Source: Rhizobiaceae bacterium (lineage in GTDB: Bacteria > Pseudomonadota > Alphaproteobacteria > Rhizobiales > Rhizobiaceae). Taken from it: a DNA stretch of 64,000 nt. The notes under the pieces were generated by a model. The model was not told the DNA's origin and ran no database searches. It was given only the letters and a program-made list of their open reading frames with translations. The stretch covers positions 124,001 through 188,000 of the forward strand of contig JAILWO010000002.1 in assembly GCA_025698895.1 (NCBI GenBank). Direction: 5' to 3'. The position numbers were made by a program, and so were the translations under genes. Shown one piece after another: positions 52,726 through 61,179 of this stretch; within the stretch, counting starts at the first letter, position 1; each line of letters starts with the position of its first letter.

Positions 52726-53064
52726 GTGTCACTCGCCGGCGCACTCTGGCTCGCCTTTTCGACGTCGATATTCCTTGCCGCCGCGTCCGCCGCGAAATGG
52801 TGGACGCTGTCGCCCGGTTTCACGAAGATCGCGCTCACCCTGGCGCTCTATTCGGCCGGCAACCTCATCATGCTGAGGCTGATCCGCGAGTTCGGCATGG
52901 GCATATCGTTCAGCCTTTCGGCCGTGATCCAGCTGATCGCCGTCAACCTGGTGGCTTTCGTCTTCTTCGGTGAACGGATCGACCCGTGGCAGGCGGTAGG
53001 AGTCGCGGCGGCGATCGTCGCCGTGGCGCTGATCTCCTTTGGTCCCTACATCTCGGCGCGATAG
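52726..53064 (+). CDS. SMR/EamA-like four-helix membrane protein
   Basis: A 112-residue protein with four membrane helices, ending in QLIAVNLVAFVFFGERIDPW and AVGVAAAIVAVALISFGPYI, the second-half pattern of EamA and the SMR family. This is half the length of a DMT transporter and would need to dimerise. The start is GTG 52726, with the earlier frame being out of register. Substrate unknown. Confidence 0.75.
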   Translation: MSLAGALWLAFSTSIFLAAASAAKWWTLSPGFTKIALTLALYSAGNLIMLRLIREFGMGISFSLSAVIQLIAVNLVAFVFFGERIDPWQAVGVAAAIVAVALISFGPYISAR

Positions 53065-53113
53065 AACAGGGCAAGGCAGATGCGGCTTCCAGGCAGGCGC
53101 GCGGCGGTTCTGG

Positions 53114-54346
53114 CTACACCACGATCGTGGCCAATCGCTCCGCCACAAGCGCGGCGAGCCGGCCCGCCACTTCCTGCTTGGTGAGCTCCGGCCACTCGTC
53201 GACGCCCTTTGGCGAGACGATGCGCACCAAATTGCGGTCGCCGCCCATCACGCCCCTGTCGCCGACGCCGCTGTCATGGCTGACGTCGTTGGCCACGATC
53301 AGATCGGCGCCTTTCTTCTTGAGCTTGGCGCGGGCGTTGTCGACCACGTCGCGCGTTTCGGCGGCGAAGCCGATCACGAGTTCGGGACGCTTGGCGTGGT
53401 GGCCGACCGCGGCGAGAATGTCGGGATTTTCCACCATCGCCAGCGACGGCGCGGCTTGGCCGGGCGTCTTCTTGATCTTGTGGTCGTGCTCGCCGTCGAC
53501 CCGCCAGTCCGCGACGGCCGCGACCATGATCGCGCAATCGGCGGGCAGGGCGTCCTCGACCGCGGCCAGCATTTCGCGCGCCGTTTCGACCTTGACCGTT
53601 TTCACGCCGGCCGGATCGGGTATCGAGACCGGGCCGGAAACGAGTGTCACCTCGGCGCCGAGCCTGGCCAGCGCGGCCGCTATGGCGTGTCCCTGCTTGC
53701 CGGACGAACGGTTGGCGATATAGCGAACCGGGTCGATGGGTTCGTGGGTCGGACCCGAGGTCATGACGATGCGGCGACCGGCGAGCGGCTTGTGCCCGCC
53801 ATCGAGCATCGCCTCGGCCGCCGCGGCGATCGCCGGAGGTTCGGCCATGCGGCCCTCGCCGGCCTCGCCGCTTTCGGCCATCTCGCCGCGGTCGGGACCA
53901 ATGAAATTGATTCCGTCCTTCATCAGCGTCGCCAGGTTGCGTCGTGTCGCCGGATGGGACCACATGGCCGGGTTCATCGCCGGCGCCATCAGCACCGGCA
54001 CCCTGGACGCGAGCAGCACCGCCGATGCCAGATCATTGGCCAGTCCGTTGGCCAGCTTCGCCATCAGGTCGGCGGTGGCGGGCGCGACCAGGATGAGGTC
54101 GGCCTCGCGGGCCAGGCGGATATGGCCGACATCGTGCTCCTCCTCGCGATCGAACAGGTCGGTGAAGACCCGGTCGGCCGTCAGCGCCCCGGCCGAAAGC
54201 GGCGTGACGAATTCAGTCGCGGCCGCGGTCATGACGCAGCGAACGGAAGCGCCGCGCTCGCGCAGACGCCGGATCAGATCGAGCGACTTGTATGCCGCGA
54301 TACCGCCGCCGATGATCAGCAGGATGCGCTTGCCGGACAAGGTCAT
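53114..54346 (-). CDS. coaBC: Bifunctional phosphopantothenoylcysteine decarboxylase/synthetase
   Basis: A 410-residue coenzyme A biosynthetic enzyme. The CoaC half starts KRILLIIGGGIAAYKSLDLI and has APAMNPAMWSHP with the flavin-site features. The CoaB half has MTSGPTHEPIDPVRYIANRS, then VAAVADWRVDG and the KIKKTPG loop. It joins cysteine to phosphopantothenate and decarboxylates it. ATG 54346 is preceded by GGGAA; 54358 is an alternative. Its start codon overlaps the stop of a short Cys-rich frame. Confidence 0.95.
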   Translation of the reverse strand: MTLSGKRILLIIGGGIAAYKSLDLIRRLRERGASVRCVMTAAATEFVTPLSAGALTADRVFTDLFDREEEHDVGHIRLAREADLILVAPATADLMAKLANGLANDLASAVLLASRVPVLMAPAMNPAMWSHPATRRNLATLMKDGINFIGPDRGEMAESGEAGEGRMAEPPAIAAAAEAMLDGGHKPLAGRRIVMTSGPTHEPIDPVRYIANRSSGKQGHAIAAALARLGAEVTLVSGPVSIPDPAGVKTVKVETAREMLAAVEDALPADCAIMVAAVADWRVDGEHDHKIKKTPGQAAPSLAMVENPDILAAVGHHAKRPELVIGFAAETRDVVDNARAKLKKKGADLIVANDVSHDSGVGDRGVMGGDRNLVRIVSPKGVDEWPELTKQEVAGRLAALVAERLATIVV

Positions 54347-54420
54347 GGCGTTTCCCATGGGTTGACGATCTCCACGCCGCAATCGGCGAAGTCGCGGCAC
54401 TTGGCGCAATCGCGTCCGTC
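54343..54420 (-). pseudogene. Remnant of a Cys-rich reading frame before coaBC
   Basis: A 25-codon frame reads DCAKCRDFADCGVEIVNPWE and stops in the coaBC start (ATGA overlap). It has no start codon of its own and is cut off at the vapC stop. The CxxC...C pattern looks like a zinc knuckle. It may be the 3' end of a gene that once preceded coaBC and was lost when vapBC entered. Confidence 0.25.
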
Positions 54421-54820
54421 AGGCCAGCCTCAGAGCGGGTTCTGCGTCGGTATGGACGAAGTCGTCGCCCTTGAAAAGCAGCGGCAATCGCCGCGTTCTG
54501 GCCAGCGCATAGGAGAAGCAGTCGCCAAGGTTCAGTCTGGCGGGATGTCCACTGCCGCGTCCGTAGCGGAAATAGGCGAGACGACCAACCTCCGCCTGTT
54601 CCGCCGAAACCGCTACTATCTCGACTTCGGAATACTCAATCAGCCGCAGAAACGCGTCGGTCTCGCGCTTGTCGCGGCTGAATACCAGTCCGGCTTCGAG
54701 ATAAGCGCCGGCGCTCACCATTCTGGCCGCCGAGCGGCCGATGATTCTCGCATGATCGGCGGCGTCATGTTCGGCGCGGATGATGGCGACGATCGCCGAC
54801 GTGTCGATCACGACGTTCAT
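54419..54820 (-). CDS. vapC: VapC-type PIN-domain toxin
   Basis: A 133-residue PIN-domain ribonuclease. MNVVIDTSAIVAIIRAEHDA contains the first catalytic Asp, and LNLGDCFSYALARTRRLPLL the later acidic residues, followed by FKGDDFVHTDAEP. The metal-binding residues look complete. It overlaps the antitoxin gene by 4 bases and would cleave tRNA or rRNA when free. It lies between ubiB and coaBC. Confidence 0.92.
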   Translation of the reverse strand: MNVVIDTSAIVAIIRAEHDAADHARIIGRSAARMVSAGAYLEAGLVFSRDKRETDAFLRLIEYSEVEIVAVSAEQAEVGRLAYFRYGRGSGHPARLNLGDCFSYALARTRRLPLLFKGDDFVHTDAEPALRLA

Positions 54821-55086
54821 TCGTTGTGCAGATAGTCGTAGAGCGCATCGGATTCAGCCTTGTGATCGACAGGCTGATCGGGCTTCTGCCCGAGCGCCAG
54901 CATTTCCTCAAGACTCGCCTTGAGCTTCCATTCCGTGGCGTTCGAGGCTGCCTCACGCGCGGCGGCCAATGGCTGCCCCAGCCGGTCACGCGCCTCCTGT
55001 TCCATCGAGACACCGCGTTTGGCGGCGCTGATGCGCAGTTCGCGGACAACTTCTTCGGGGAGCTTGCGTACGGTCACGGTTGCCAT
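54817..55086 (-). CDS. vapB: FitA/VapB-type antitoxin
   Basis: An 89-residue protein with a ribbon-helix-helix N-terminus (VTVRKLPEEVVRELRISAAKR) and a C-terminus rich in acid and polar residues that should bind VapC. ATG 55086 follows GAGG. Pairs of this type repress their own operon. The start overlaps nothing upstream; the frame before it is out of register. Confidence 0.9.
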   Translation of the reverse strand: MATVTVRKLPEEVVRELRISAAKRGVSMEQEARDRLGQPLAAAREAASNATEWKLKASLEEMLALGQKPDQPVDHKAESDALYDYLHNE

Positions 55087-55163
55087 GAAGAAACCTCGCT
55101 GCAAATCAGCCCATATAGCGCATCCATGATCGAGCAGCAATGCATGCATTGCTGTCAATGCAA

Positions 55164-56738
55164 TCAGCCCACTTTGAGCGCGATCCACACCATCGACGCT
55201 GCAATCACCCAAAGCGCGACGCGGCCCCAGCGGGTGTGGCGCGCCTCGGCCTTGCCGATGGCGCGCGCGGTTGCTTCGTCGAAGCGCAGTCCGTGCTCGG
55301 CCATGGCATCGATCTCGCGCGACAGCCGCTCGGTGCGCGCGGCGAGTTCCGGCGCCTGACGGGCCAGCGAGACAAGCGCGCCGGCCGCGTCCTTCGCGTC
55401 CGTCGCCAGCCCGCGCGGACCGAGATTGTCGCGAATCCATTGGCCCACCACCGGCTCGGCCGCCTTCCACATGTTGAAGGAGGGATCGAGCGTGCGCGCC
55501 ACGCCTTCCACCACCACCATGGTCTTCTGCAGCAGCACCAGTTCGGGTCGCGTGGCCATGTCGAAGAGGTCGGTCACCTCGAACAGAAGGGTGAGCAGGC
55601 GGGCCATCGAGATCGTCTCGGCCGGCTGGTCGTGGATCGGCTCGCCGATGGCGCGGATCGCCTGCGAAAACGCATCGACATTGTGCCGCCGCTCGACATA
55701 GCCGGCCTCGAAATGCACCTCGGCGACGCGGTGGTAGTCGCGCGTGATGAAGCCATAGAGGATTTCGGCCAGGAACCGCCGCTCCTTCTTGCCGAGCCGG
55801 CCGGTGATGCCGAAATCGACCGCCGCGATCGTGCCGTCGGCCTCCACGAACAGATTGCCGGGATGCATGTCGGCATGAAAGAAGCCGTCGCGCAGCGTGT
55901 GGCGCAGGAAGCTCTGGATCAGCGTCGCCGCCAGCCGCTTCAGGTCGTGACCGGCGGCGCGCAGGCTCTCGACATCCGACATCTTGACGCCGTCGATCCA
56001 TTCCAGCGTCAACACGTCGCGGCCCGTGCGTTCCCAGTCGACGGCCGGAACCCGGAAGCCGGGATCGCCTTCGGTGTTCTCCGCGATCTCCGAGAGCGCC
56101 GCCGCCTCGAGCCTCAGATCCATCTCGATCTTGGTGGTCTGCTCCAGTGTCCGCGTCACCTCGACGGGACGCAGGCGGCGGGAGGCGGGGATGTAGCGTT
56201 CCTGCAGGCGCGCGACGACGAAATAGCTTTCCAGGTCGTGAAAGAAGCGCACGCGAACGCCTGGCCGGATCACCTTGACGGCGACCTGGCGGCGGCCCCC
56301 GTCCACATCGACCTCGGCTTTGTGAACCTGGGCGATCGAGGCCGCCGCGACCGGATCGCCAAAAGAGGCGAAGAGTTCGGTCACGGGTCGTCCGAGCGAG
56401 TCCTCCACCACCTTTTCGGCCACCGGACGCGGGAAGGTCTCCATGCGGTCCTGCAGCGCGGCGAGGTCCATGGCGATGTCGGCGCCGACGACGTCGGGGC
56501 GCGTGGCCAGAAACTGGCCGAGCTTTACGTAGGAGGGGCCGAGCCGCTTGGCCGCGTTGGACAGGCGCTCGGAGCGGTCTGTCTTCGTCGATCGCCGCCG
56601 TGCCAGAAGCCTGCCAATGCGCCAGCCGAACCTCGGCAGGCCGCCCAGCTGCTCACCGGGCAGTGCGGCGACCACGCCCTCGCGGATCATGATCCAGCCG
56701 GCCCTGATCAGCCTGAGATAGGCGCCGGGCGTACTCAT
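55164..56738 (-). CDS. ubiB: UbiB, atypical kinase-like ubiquinone biosynthesis protein
   Basis: A 524-residue ABC1/UbiB protein. The Ala-rich AASIAQVHKAEVD nucleotide motif, VAVKVIRPGV and HADMHPGNLFVEADGTIAAV then DFGITGRL are the kinase-like signatures. Two C-terminal hydrophobic helices (WGRVALWVIAASMVWIALKV) anchor it. UbiB is an ATPase needed for ubiquinone synthesis. The gene begins 25 bases after ubiE on the same strand. Confidence 0.95.
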   Translation of the reverse strand: MSTPGAYLRLIRAGWIMIREGVVAALPGEQLGGLPRFGWRIGRLLARRRSTKTDRSERLSNAAKRLGPSYVKLGQFLATRPDVVGADIAMDLAALQDRMETFPRPVAEKVVEDSLGRPVTELFASFGDPVAAASIAQVHKAEVDVDGGRRQVAVKVIRPGVRVRFFHDLESYFVVARLQERYIPASRRLRPVEVTRTLEQTTKIEMDLRLEAAALSEIAENTEGDPGFRVPAVDWERTGRDVLTLEWIDGVKMSDVESLRAAGHDLKRLAATLIQSFLRHTLRDGFFHADMHPGNLFVEADGTIAAVDFGITGRLGKKERRFLAEILYGFITRDYHRVAEVHFEAGYVERRHNVDAFSQAIRAIGEPIHDQPAETISMARLLTLLFEVTDLFDMATRPELVLLQKTMVVVEGVARTLDPSFNMWKAAEPVVGQWIRDNLGPRGLATDAKDAAGALVSLARQAPELAARTERLSREIDAMAEHGLRFDEATARAIGKAEARHTRWGRVALWVIAASMVWIALKVG

Positions 56739-56763
56739 GACACGCCGAACTCCACCGCGGCCG

Positions 56764-57540
56764 TCAAAGCTTCCAGCCGGAATGCGCCGCTGCGATCCCG
56801 CCCGAATAGTCGCGCCAGGTCACCCGCGAAAAGCCGGCGCGTTCGATCATGGAGGCGAAATCCTTCTGCCGCGGAAACTTCGCGATCGACTCGACAAGGT
56901 AGCGATACGGTTCGGCGTCGCCGGTCACCAAGCGGCCGATCTGCGGGATGGCGTTGAACGACCATGCCTCGTAGGCGCGGTCCAGCATCGGCGTGGTGAC
57001 CTCCGAAAATTCTAGGCACATGAAGCGCCCGCCAGGCCTGAGCACCCGAAAGGCCTCCGCCAGTGCGCGGTCGATGTCGGGCACGTTGCGGATGCCGAAG
57101 GCGATGGTATAGGCATCGAAACCCGCGTCTGGGAAGGGCAGGTCCTCGGCATTGGCCTCGACGAATTCGAGCATCCCGGCTTTCCCGGTGCTGGTCGCGC
57201 GCCGCCGCCCGACCTCGAGCATCGAGGCGTTGATGTCGACCACGGTGACATGCGCTGCGCCGCCAGAAGCGTCGAGGATGCGCATCGCGATGTCGCCGGT
57301 ACCGCCGGCCACGTCCAGCGCTGTCCAGCCCGCCCGCTTCGGCGGGTTGAGCCAGGCGACGAAAGCGTCCTTCCACAGGCGATGGAACCCGCCCGACATG
57401 AGGTCGTTCATCAGGTCGTAGCGGCCGGCGACGCGATGGAAGACGTCGTCGACGAGCCCCTGCTTCTCGTCGACGCCGACTTCGCGAAATCCGTAGCTCG
57501 TCTTCATTCCGCCATCGGCGGTTGTTCTGCTGGCCGACAT
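56764..57540 (-). CDS. ubiE: Ubiquinone/menaquinone C-methyltransferase
   Basis: A 258-residue SAM methyltransferase. [20 protein letters not shown] is the UbiE entry, [11 protein letters not shown] the SAM site, [20 protein letters not shown] the second family motif, and [17 protein letters not shown] the usual C-terminus. It methylates the quinone ring in ubiquinone synthesis. ATG 57540 gives the expected length. It is divergent from the adenosine deaminase gene. Confidence 0.96.
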   Translation of the reverse strand: MSASRTTADGGMKTSYGFREVGVDEKQGLVDDVFHRVAGRYDLMNDLMSGGFHRLWKDAFVAWLNPPKRAGWTALDVAGGTGDIAMRILDASGGAAHVTVVDINASMLEVGRRRATSTGKAGMLEFVEANAEDLPFPDAGFDAYTIAFGIRNVPDIDRALAEAFRVLRPGGRFMCLEFSEVTTPMLDRAYEAWSFNAIPQIGRLVTGDAEPYRYLVESIAKFPRQKDFASMIERAGFSRVTWRDYSGGIAAAHSGWKL

Positions 57541-57650
57541 TCGGTCCCCGTTCGTTTCGGCGGGACCATAGTGCATGGCCCCGTGCGGCGCTATGTAGAA
57601 ACCGTCGCAGGCACTCGCCACCCGCCTGCGGCCAGCCGCGGGGGATGTTG

Positions 57651-58634
57651 ATGAAGGACGTACTGCCGAAGGCCGAGATACACTGCCATATCGAGGGCGC
57701 GGCGCCGCCCGATCTCGTGGCGAAGCAGGCGGCCAGGTACGGCGTCGACGTTTCAGCCATGATCGAGAACGGCCGCTTCGTCTGGTCGGATTTTACGTCG
57801 TTCCTGGCCGGCTATGACCGGGCGGCCGACCTGTTCCGCTCGGAAGAGGATTACGCGCTGCTTGCCGAGACCTATCTGTCTTCGCTGGCGCGCGACGGCG
57901 CCATCTATGCAGAGTTCTTCACCTCGCCCGATCATGCCCGTCGCGCCGGCCTGTCGCCGGAAGCCTATACGAACGGACTTGCCGAGGGCATGGAGCGGGC
58001 CAGGGCCAAGACCGGGATAGAAAGCCGTATGATCGTGACGGGCGTGCGCCATTTCGGCGTCGAGGCGGTAGAGGCGGCAGCGCGATTCGCGGCGCGCCGC
58101 ACGCACCGCCTGGTCAGCGGCTTCGGAATGGCCGGCGACGAGCGCATCGGCGACCTGGAGGATTTTGAACGCGCCTTCGAGATCGCCCGCGAGGCGGGGC
58201 TGGGCATTACCGTCCATGCCGGCGAATTCGGCGGACCCGATTCGGTGCGCGCCGCGCTCGACCATCTCAGGCCCGCCAGAATCGGCCACGGCGTGCGGGC
58301 CATCGAGGACGCAGAACTCGTCAGGCGCATCGCTGCGGAGGGCGTCGTGCTGGAGACCTGTCCGGTCTCCAATGTCGCGCTGAAGGTCTTCGACGACTAT
58401 GCGTCGCATCCGTTGCCGGCGCTGATGAAGGCCGGCTGCAAGGTGACGCTCAACTCGGACGATCCGCCCTGGTTCTGGACCAGTCTGAAGCGCGAATACG
58501 ACGTTGCCCGCGAACATTTTGGGCTCGACCACAAGGCGCTGGCGAAGCTCACGCGCACCGCGATCGAGGCCGCCTTCGTCGACCGCAGGACCCGCGCCGA
58601 CCTGCTGGCGAAAGCCGAAGCGAAAATGCGGTAG
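57651..58634 (+). CDS. Adenosine deaminase (or adenine deaminase-like)
   Basis: A 327-residue metal-dependent purine deaminase. The motifs are [14 protein letters not shown] (HxH), [10 protein letters not shown] (HAGE) and the metal-ligand NSDDPPWFW. It turns adenosine into inosine and feeds purine salvage, together with upp downstream. ATG 57651 is chosen because GGGGG sits 7 bases upstream; ATG 57645 would be too close to it. Confidence 0.9.
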   Translation: MKDVLPKAEIHCHIEGAAPPDLVAKQAARYGVDVSAMIENGRFVWSDFTSFLAGYDRAADLFRSEEDYALLAETYLSSLARDGAIYAEFFTSPDHARRAGLSPEAYTNGLAEGMERARAKTGIESRMIVTGVRHFGVEAVEAAARFAARRTHRLVSGFGMAGDERIGDLEDFERAFEIAREAGLGITVHAGEFGGPDSVRAALDHLRPARIGHGVRAIEDAELVRRIAAEGVVLETCPVSNVALKVFDDYASHPLPALMKAGCKVTLNSDDPPWFWTSLKREYDVAREHFGLDHKALAKLTRTAIEAAFVDRRTRADLLAKAEAKMR

Positions 58635-58869
58635 CGCGGCTGGTCGACTGGATACGCGACCCGCGTATTTCTGACCGAGGCAGGAGGCCAAGGTCGAGAG
58701 ACTGCAGCTCGAAGTCGCCCATGGCGTGGATGAGACTGGAGCGGCACCGCGCGGCGCGTTGACCGGAATTGGCTCATTCCTGTGGCGATCGCGCCTTTGC
58801 GGTTTCCTCCGACCTCCGGCCTCACTAAAGTCGCCGCCCAGCCTCGTCAGTTGCAGGAGTTGCCGCGCC

Positions 58870-59499
58870 ATGCAGGGCGTCACCGTCGTCGATCACCCAC
58901 TCGTCCAGCACAAGCTCACCATCATGCGCAAGAAGGAGACCTCGACGGCCAGCTTCCGCCGGCTGCTGCGCGAGATTTCGCTGCTGCTCGGCTACGAGGT
59001 GACGCGGGAACTCGAACTGACCTCGACTCGCATCGACACGCCGCTGGAGCCGATGGACGCGCCCACGCTGGAGGGCAAGAAACTGGTCTTCGCCTCGGTG
59101 CTGCGCGCCGGCAACGGATTGCTGGAAGGCCTTCTCGACCTCGTGCCGGCGGCGCGCGTGGCTCATGTCGGCCTCTATCGCGATCCCGACACGCTGCGGC
59201 CGGTGGAGTATTTCTTCAAGGCGCCTTCCGATCTTGCCGACCGGCTCGTCATCGTCGTCGACCCGATGCTGGCCACGGCCAATTCGGCGATTGCGGCGGT
59301 GGAGAAGCTGAAGGAGCGCGGCGCGACCAATCTGCGCTTCCTGTGCCTTCTGGCCGCGCCGGAAGGCGTGGAGAAGTTCCGCGCCGCTCATCCCGACGTG
59401 CCGGTGGTGACGGCGGCGATCGACAGCCACCTCAATGACCACGGCTATATCGTGCCGGGGCTCGGCGACGCGGGCGACCGCATGTACGGAACCAAATAG
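58870..59499 (+). CDS. upp: Uracil phosphoribosyltransferase
   Basis: A 209-residue enzyme with [20 protein letters not shown] at the start, [20 protein letters not shown], the PRPP site [13 protein letters not shown] and [17 protein letters not shown], the family's C-terminus. It makes UMP from uracil and PRPP. AGGAG precedes ATG 58870, and the longer upstream frame is not conserved in style. Confidence 0.95.
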   Translation: MQGVTVVDHPLVQHKLTIMRKKETSTASFRRLLREISLLLGYEVTRELELTSTRIDTPLEPMDAPTLEGKKLVFASVLRAGNGLLEGLLDLVPAARVAHVGLYRDPDTLRPVEYFFKAPSDLADRLVIVVDPMLATANSAIAAVEKLKERGATNLRFLCLLAAPEGVEKFRAAHPDVPVVTAAIDSHLNDHGYIVPGLGDAGDRMYGTK

Positions 59500-59662
59500 G
59501 AGTCCGCCGCGCGCCGTCCAGTTGGGGATTGGGGGAGCGTGGACGGGGCACCGGATCGCGACATTTACCATTCGTTGACCATCGTCGTTCCGGGCAGGCC
59601 GGTCTTAATCTCCCGTCGACCATGATCTGCGAGGCTTCCTCCATCGTTCCGGAGCCCGCCGC

Positions 59663-60220
59663 ATGCTGCGCAGTCTCGTCATCTTCGGCGTCGCCGCCGT
59701 GGTCGCGGCCACGGTCCCGTCCATCCTGCACCGCCATCCAGACCTCCTTGCCTACCTGATCGGCGCGGACGGGCCCGAAGCGCCACGCGAGCCGGCGCGG
59801 CTTGACGTGGCGGTCACGAGGATGGCCCCGCCCGAGGAAGCGCTCCACGGCTCGAAGGTCAGGATCGAGCCCGACGGGCGCGGCCACTGGACGGGCGAGT
59901 TCCGCATGAACGGCACGCGCATTCAGGGTCTGGTGGACACTGGCGCGACGCTTGTGGCGATCAACCGTTCGACCGCCGCCCGCCTCGGCATCCGCCCGAC
60001 GGCGGCCGACTTTGTTCATGAAGTCGGCACGGCCAATGGAAAGGCGCGCGCGGCGGCCGTCATGATCGACGAGATCGAGATCGGCCGCATCCGCGTACAT
60101 GACGTCCAGGCGGTCGTGCTGGAAGACAGGGCACTGTCGGTGACGCTCGTCGGCATGAGCTTCCTGAGCAAGCTGCGCCGCTTCGAGACCGATGCGGGCG
60201 TGCTTCTGATGGAACGCTAA
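59663..60220 (+). CDS. Retropepsin-like aspartic protease (TIGR02281 clan AA)
   Basis: A 185-residue protein with an N-terminal membrane anchor (LVIFGVAAVVAATVPSILH) and a single aspartic-protease domain: GLVDTGATLVAINRSTAARL carries the DTGAT active site, and VTLVGMSFLSKLRRFETD ends the fold. Family members are periplasmic retropepsin-like proteases acting as dimers. The substrate is unknown. Confidence 0.88.
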   Translation: MLRSLVIFGVAAVVAATVPSILHRHPDLLAYLIGADGPEAPREPARLDVAVTRMAPPEEALHGSKVRIEPDGRGHWTGEFRMNGTRIQGLVDTGATLVAINRSTAARLGIRPTAADFVHEVGTANGKARAAAVMIDEIEIGRIRVHDVQAVVLEDRALSVTLVGMSFLSKLRRFETDAGVLLMER

Positions 60221-60275
60221 CCTCGCATTCCGTTACGGTCGCTCAGTTTTCTTGAGCGCCCTGACCGGCTCTTTC

Positions 60276-60300
60276 GGAACCGATGGTCAGGGGCCACGTT
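60276..60300 (+). promoter_or_regulatory. EcfG-type (general stress) promoter
   Basis: GGAAC at 60276-60280 and CGTT at 60297-60300 are separated by exactly 16 bases, the consensus GGAAC-N16/17-CGTT of EcfG sigma factors in alphaproteobacteria. The predicted start would lie about 30 bases before the ATG of the DUF1236 gene. The region also forms a GGAACCG/CGGTTCC stem (60276-60282 with 60320-60326). Confidence 0.55.
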
Positions 60301-60341
60301 GTGCGCCCCATAGGGACAACGGTTCCAAAGGAGAATGACCA

Positions 60342-61031
60342 ATGCGCAGGATTCTGTTTGCCACAGCCGCCATCTCGGCCTTGTCCATCGGCTTTGTTCA
60401 AGCCCAGGAGGCCCCCGTTCCCCCCAGCAACGCGCCGGCGGCCGACGAAGCGACGGATCAGGGCACCGGCACGACCGCCGGCACGAGTGAAACCGACGTT
60501 GACGCAGGCGCTGCGGTTGGTATCGCCACTGGCGCCACGGCCGGCGCGGTCATCGGCGGTCCCGTCGGCGCGGTCATCGGCGGCTTCGCCGGCGCCATGA
60601 TAGGCACCAATGCCGCAGTCTCTGATGACACGGTCGACTATGTCGTGGCCAATCCGGTCGAACCGGTCACCGTGCAGGGCGAGATCAGGGAAGGCTACGT
60701 GATCCCCGAGACCGCGACGCTGACACCGGTGCCGGATGATCCGGAACTGGCCTATGTCTATGTGGACGGCCGCCCCGTGATCGTTCGTCGAGCCAGCCGT
60801 GAGGTGGTCTATTCGCCGGGTTATGTCGTGCCGCAGCAGACCGTGACCTATGTGCGCGAGAATCCGGTTGATGTGGTCGCCGTCGATGGCGGCTGGACGG
60901 TCGGCGCGACGGTCCCGGCCGATGTCGACCTGGTCGAGATTCCGTCCGATCCGGCCTATTCCTATGTCTACACCGACACCGGCCCGGTCGTGGTCAACAA
61001 CTCGACGCGTACCGTCGTCTGGGCGCAGTAG
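60342..61031 (+). CDS. DUF1236 secreted protein
   Basis: A 229-residue protein with a signal peptide (ILFATAAISALSIGFVQAQ), a Thr/Gly/Ala-rich segment with repeated GAAVGIATGATAGAVIGGPV, and a repeated SH3-like DUF1236 half (VVANPVEPV...YVRENPVDVV). This family is abundant in Hyphomicrobiales and is periplasmic or envelope-linked. AAAGGAG precedes the ATG. Its EcfG-type promoter suggests expression under stress. The strong terminator after it shows a one-gene unit. Confidence 0.85.
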   Translation: MRRILFATAAISALSIGFVQAQEAPVPPSNAPAADEATDQGTGTTAGTSETDVDAGAAVGIATGATAGAVIGGPVGAVIGGFAGAMIGTNAAVSDDTVDYVVANPVEPVTVQGEIREGYVIPETATLTPVPDDPELAYVYVDGRPVIVRRASREVVYSPGYVVPQQTVTYVRENPVDVVAVDGGWTVGATVPADVDLVEIPSDPAYSYVYTDTGPVVVNNSTRTVVWAQ

Positions 61032-61066
61032 GCCCTGCCGACAAGGCTCGTGAGAGCCACTGTTGC

Positions 61067-61100
61067 AAAACGCCCGGCGGAACTGTCCGCCGGGCGTTTT
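61067..61100 (+). terminator. Rho-independent terminator after the DUF1236 gene
   Basis: The stem pairs CGCCCGGCGGA (61071-61081) with TCCGCCGGGCG (61086-61096) over an ACTG loop and is followed by TTTT, with AAAA before it, so it works from either side. It sits 40 bases after the DUF1236 stop. Confidence 0.85.
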
Positions 61101-61179
61101 CGCGTTGGGGGATCGGCGCGCTTGCGCCCGCCGCAACTTTCGATAGGAAGACCCGTCCCGTCTGGAGCCTTTTCCCGTT

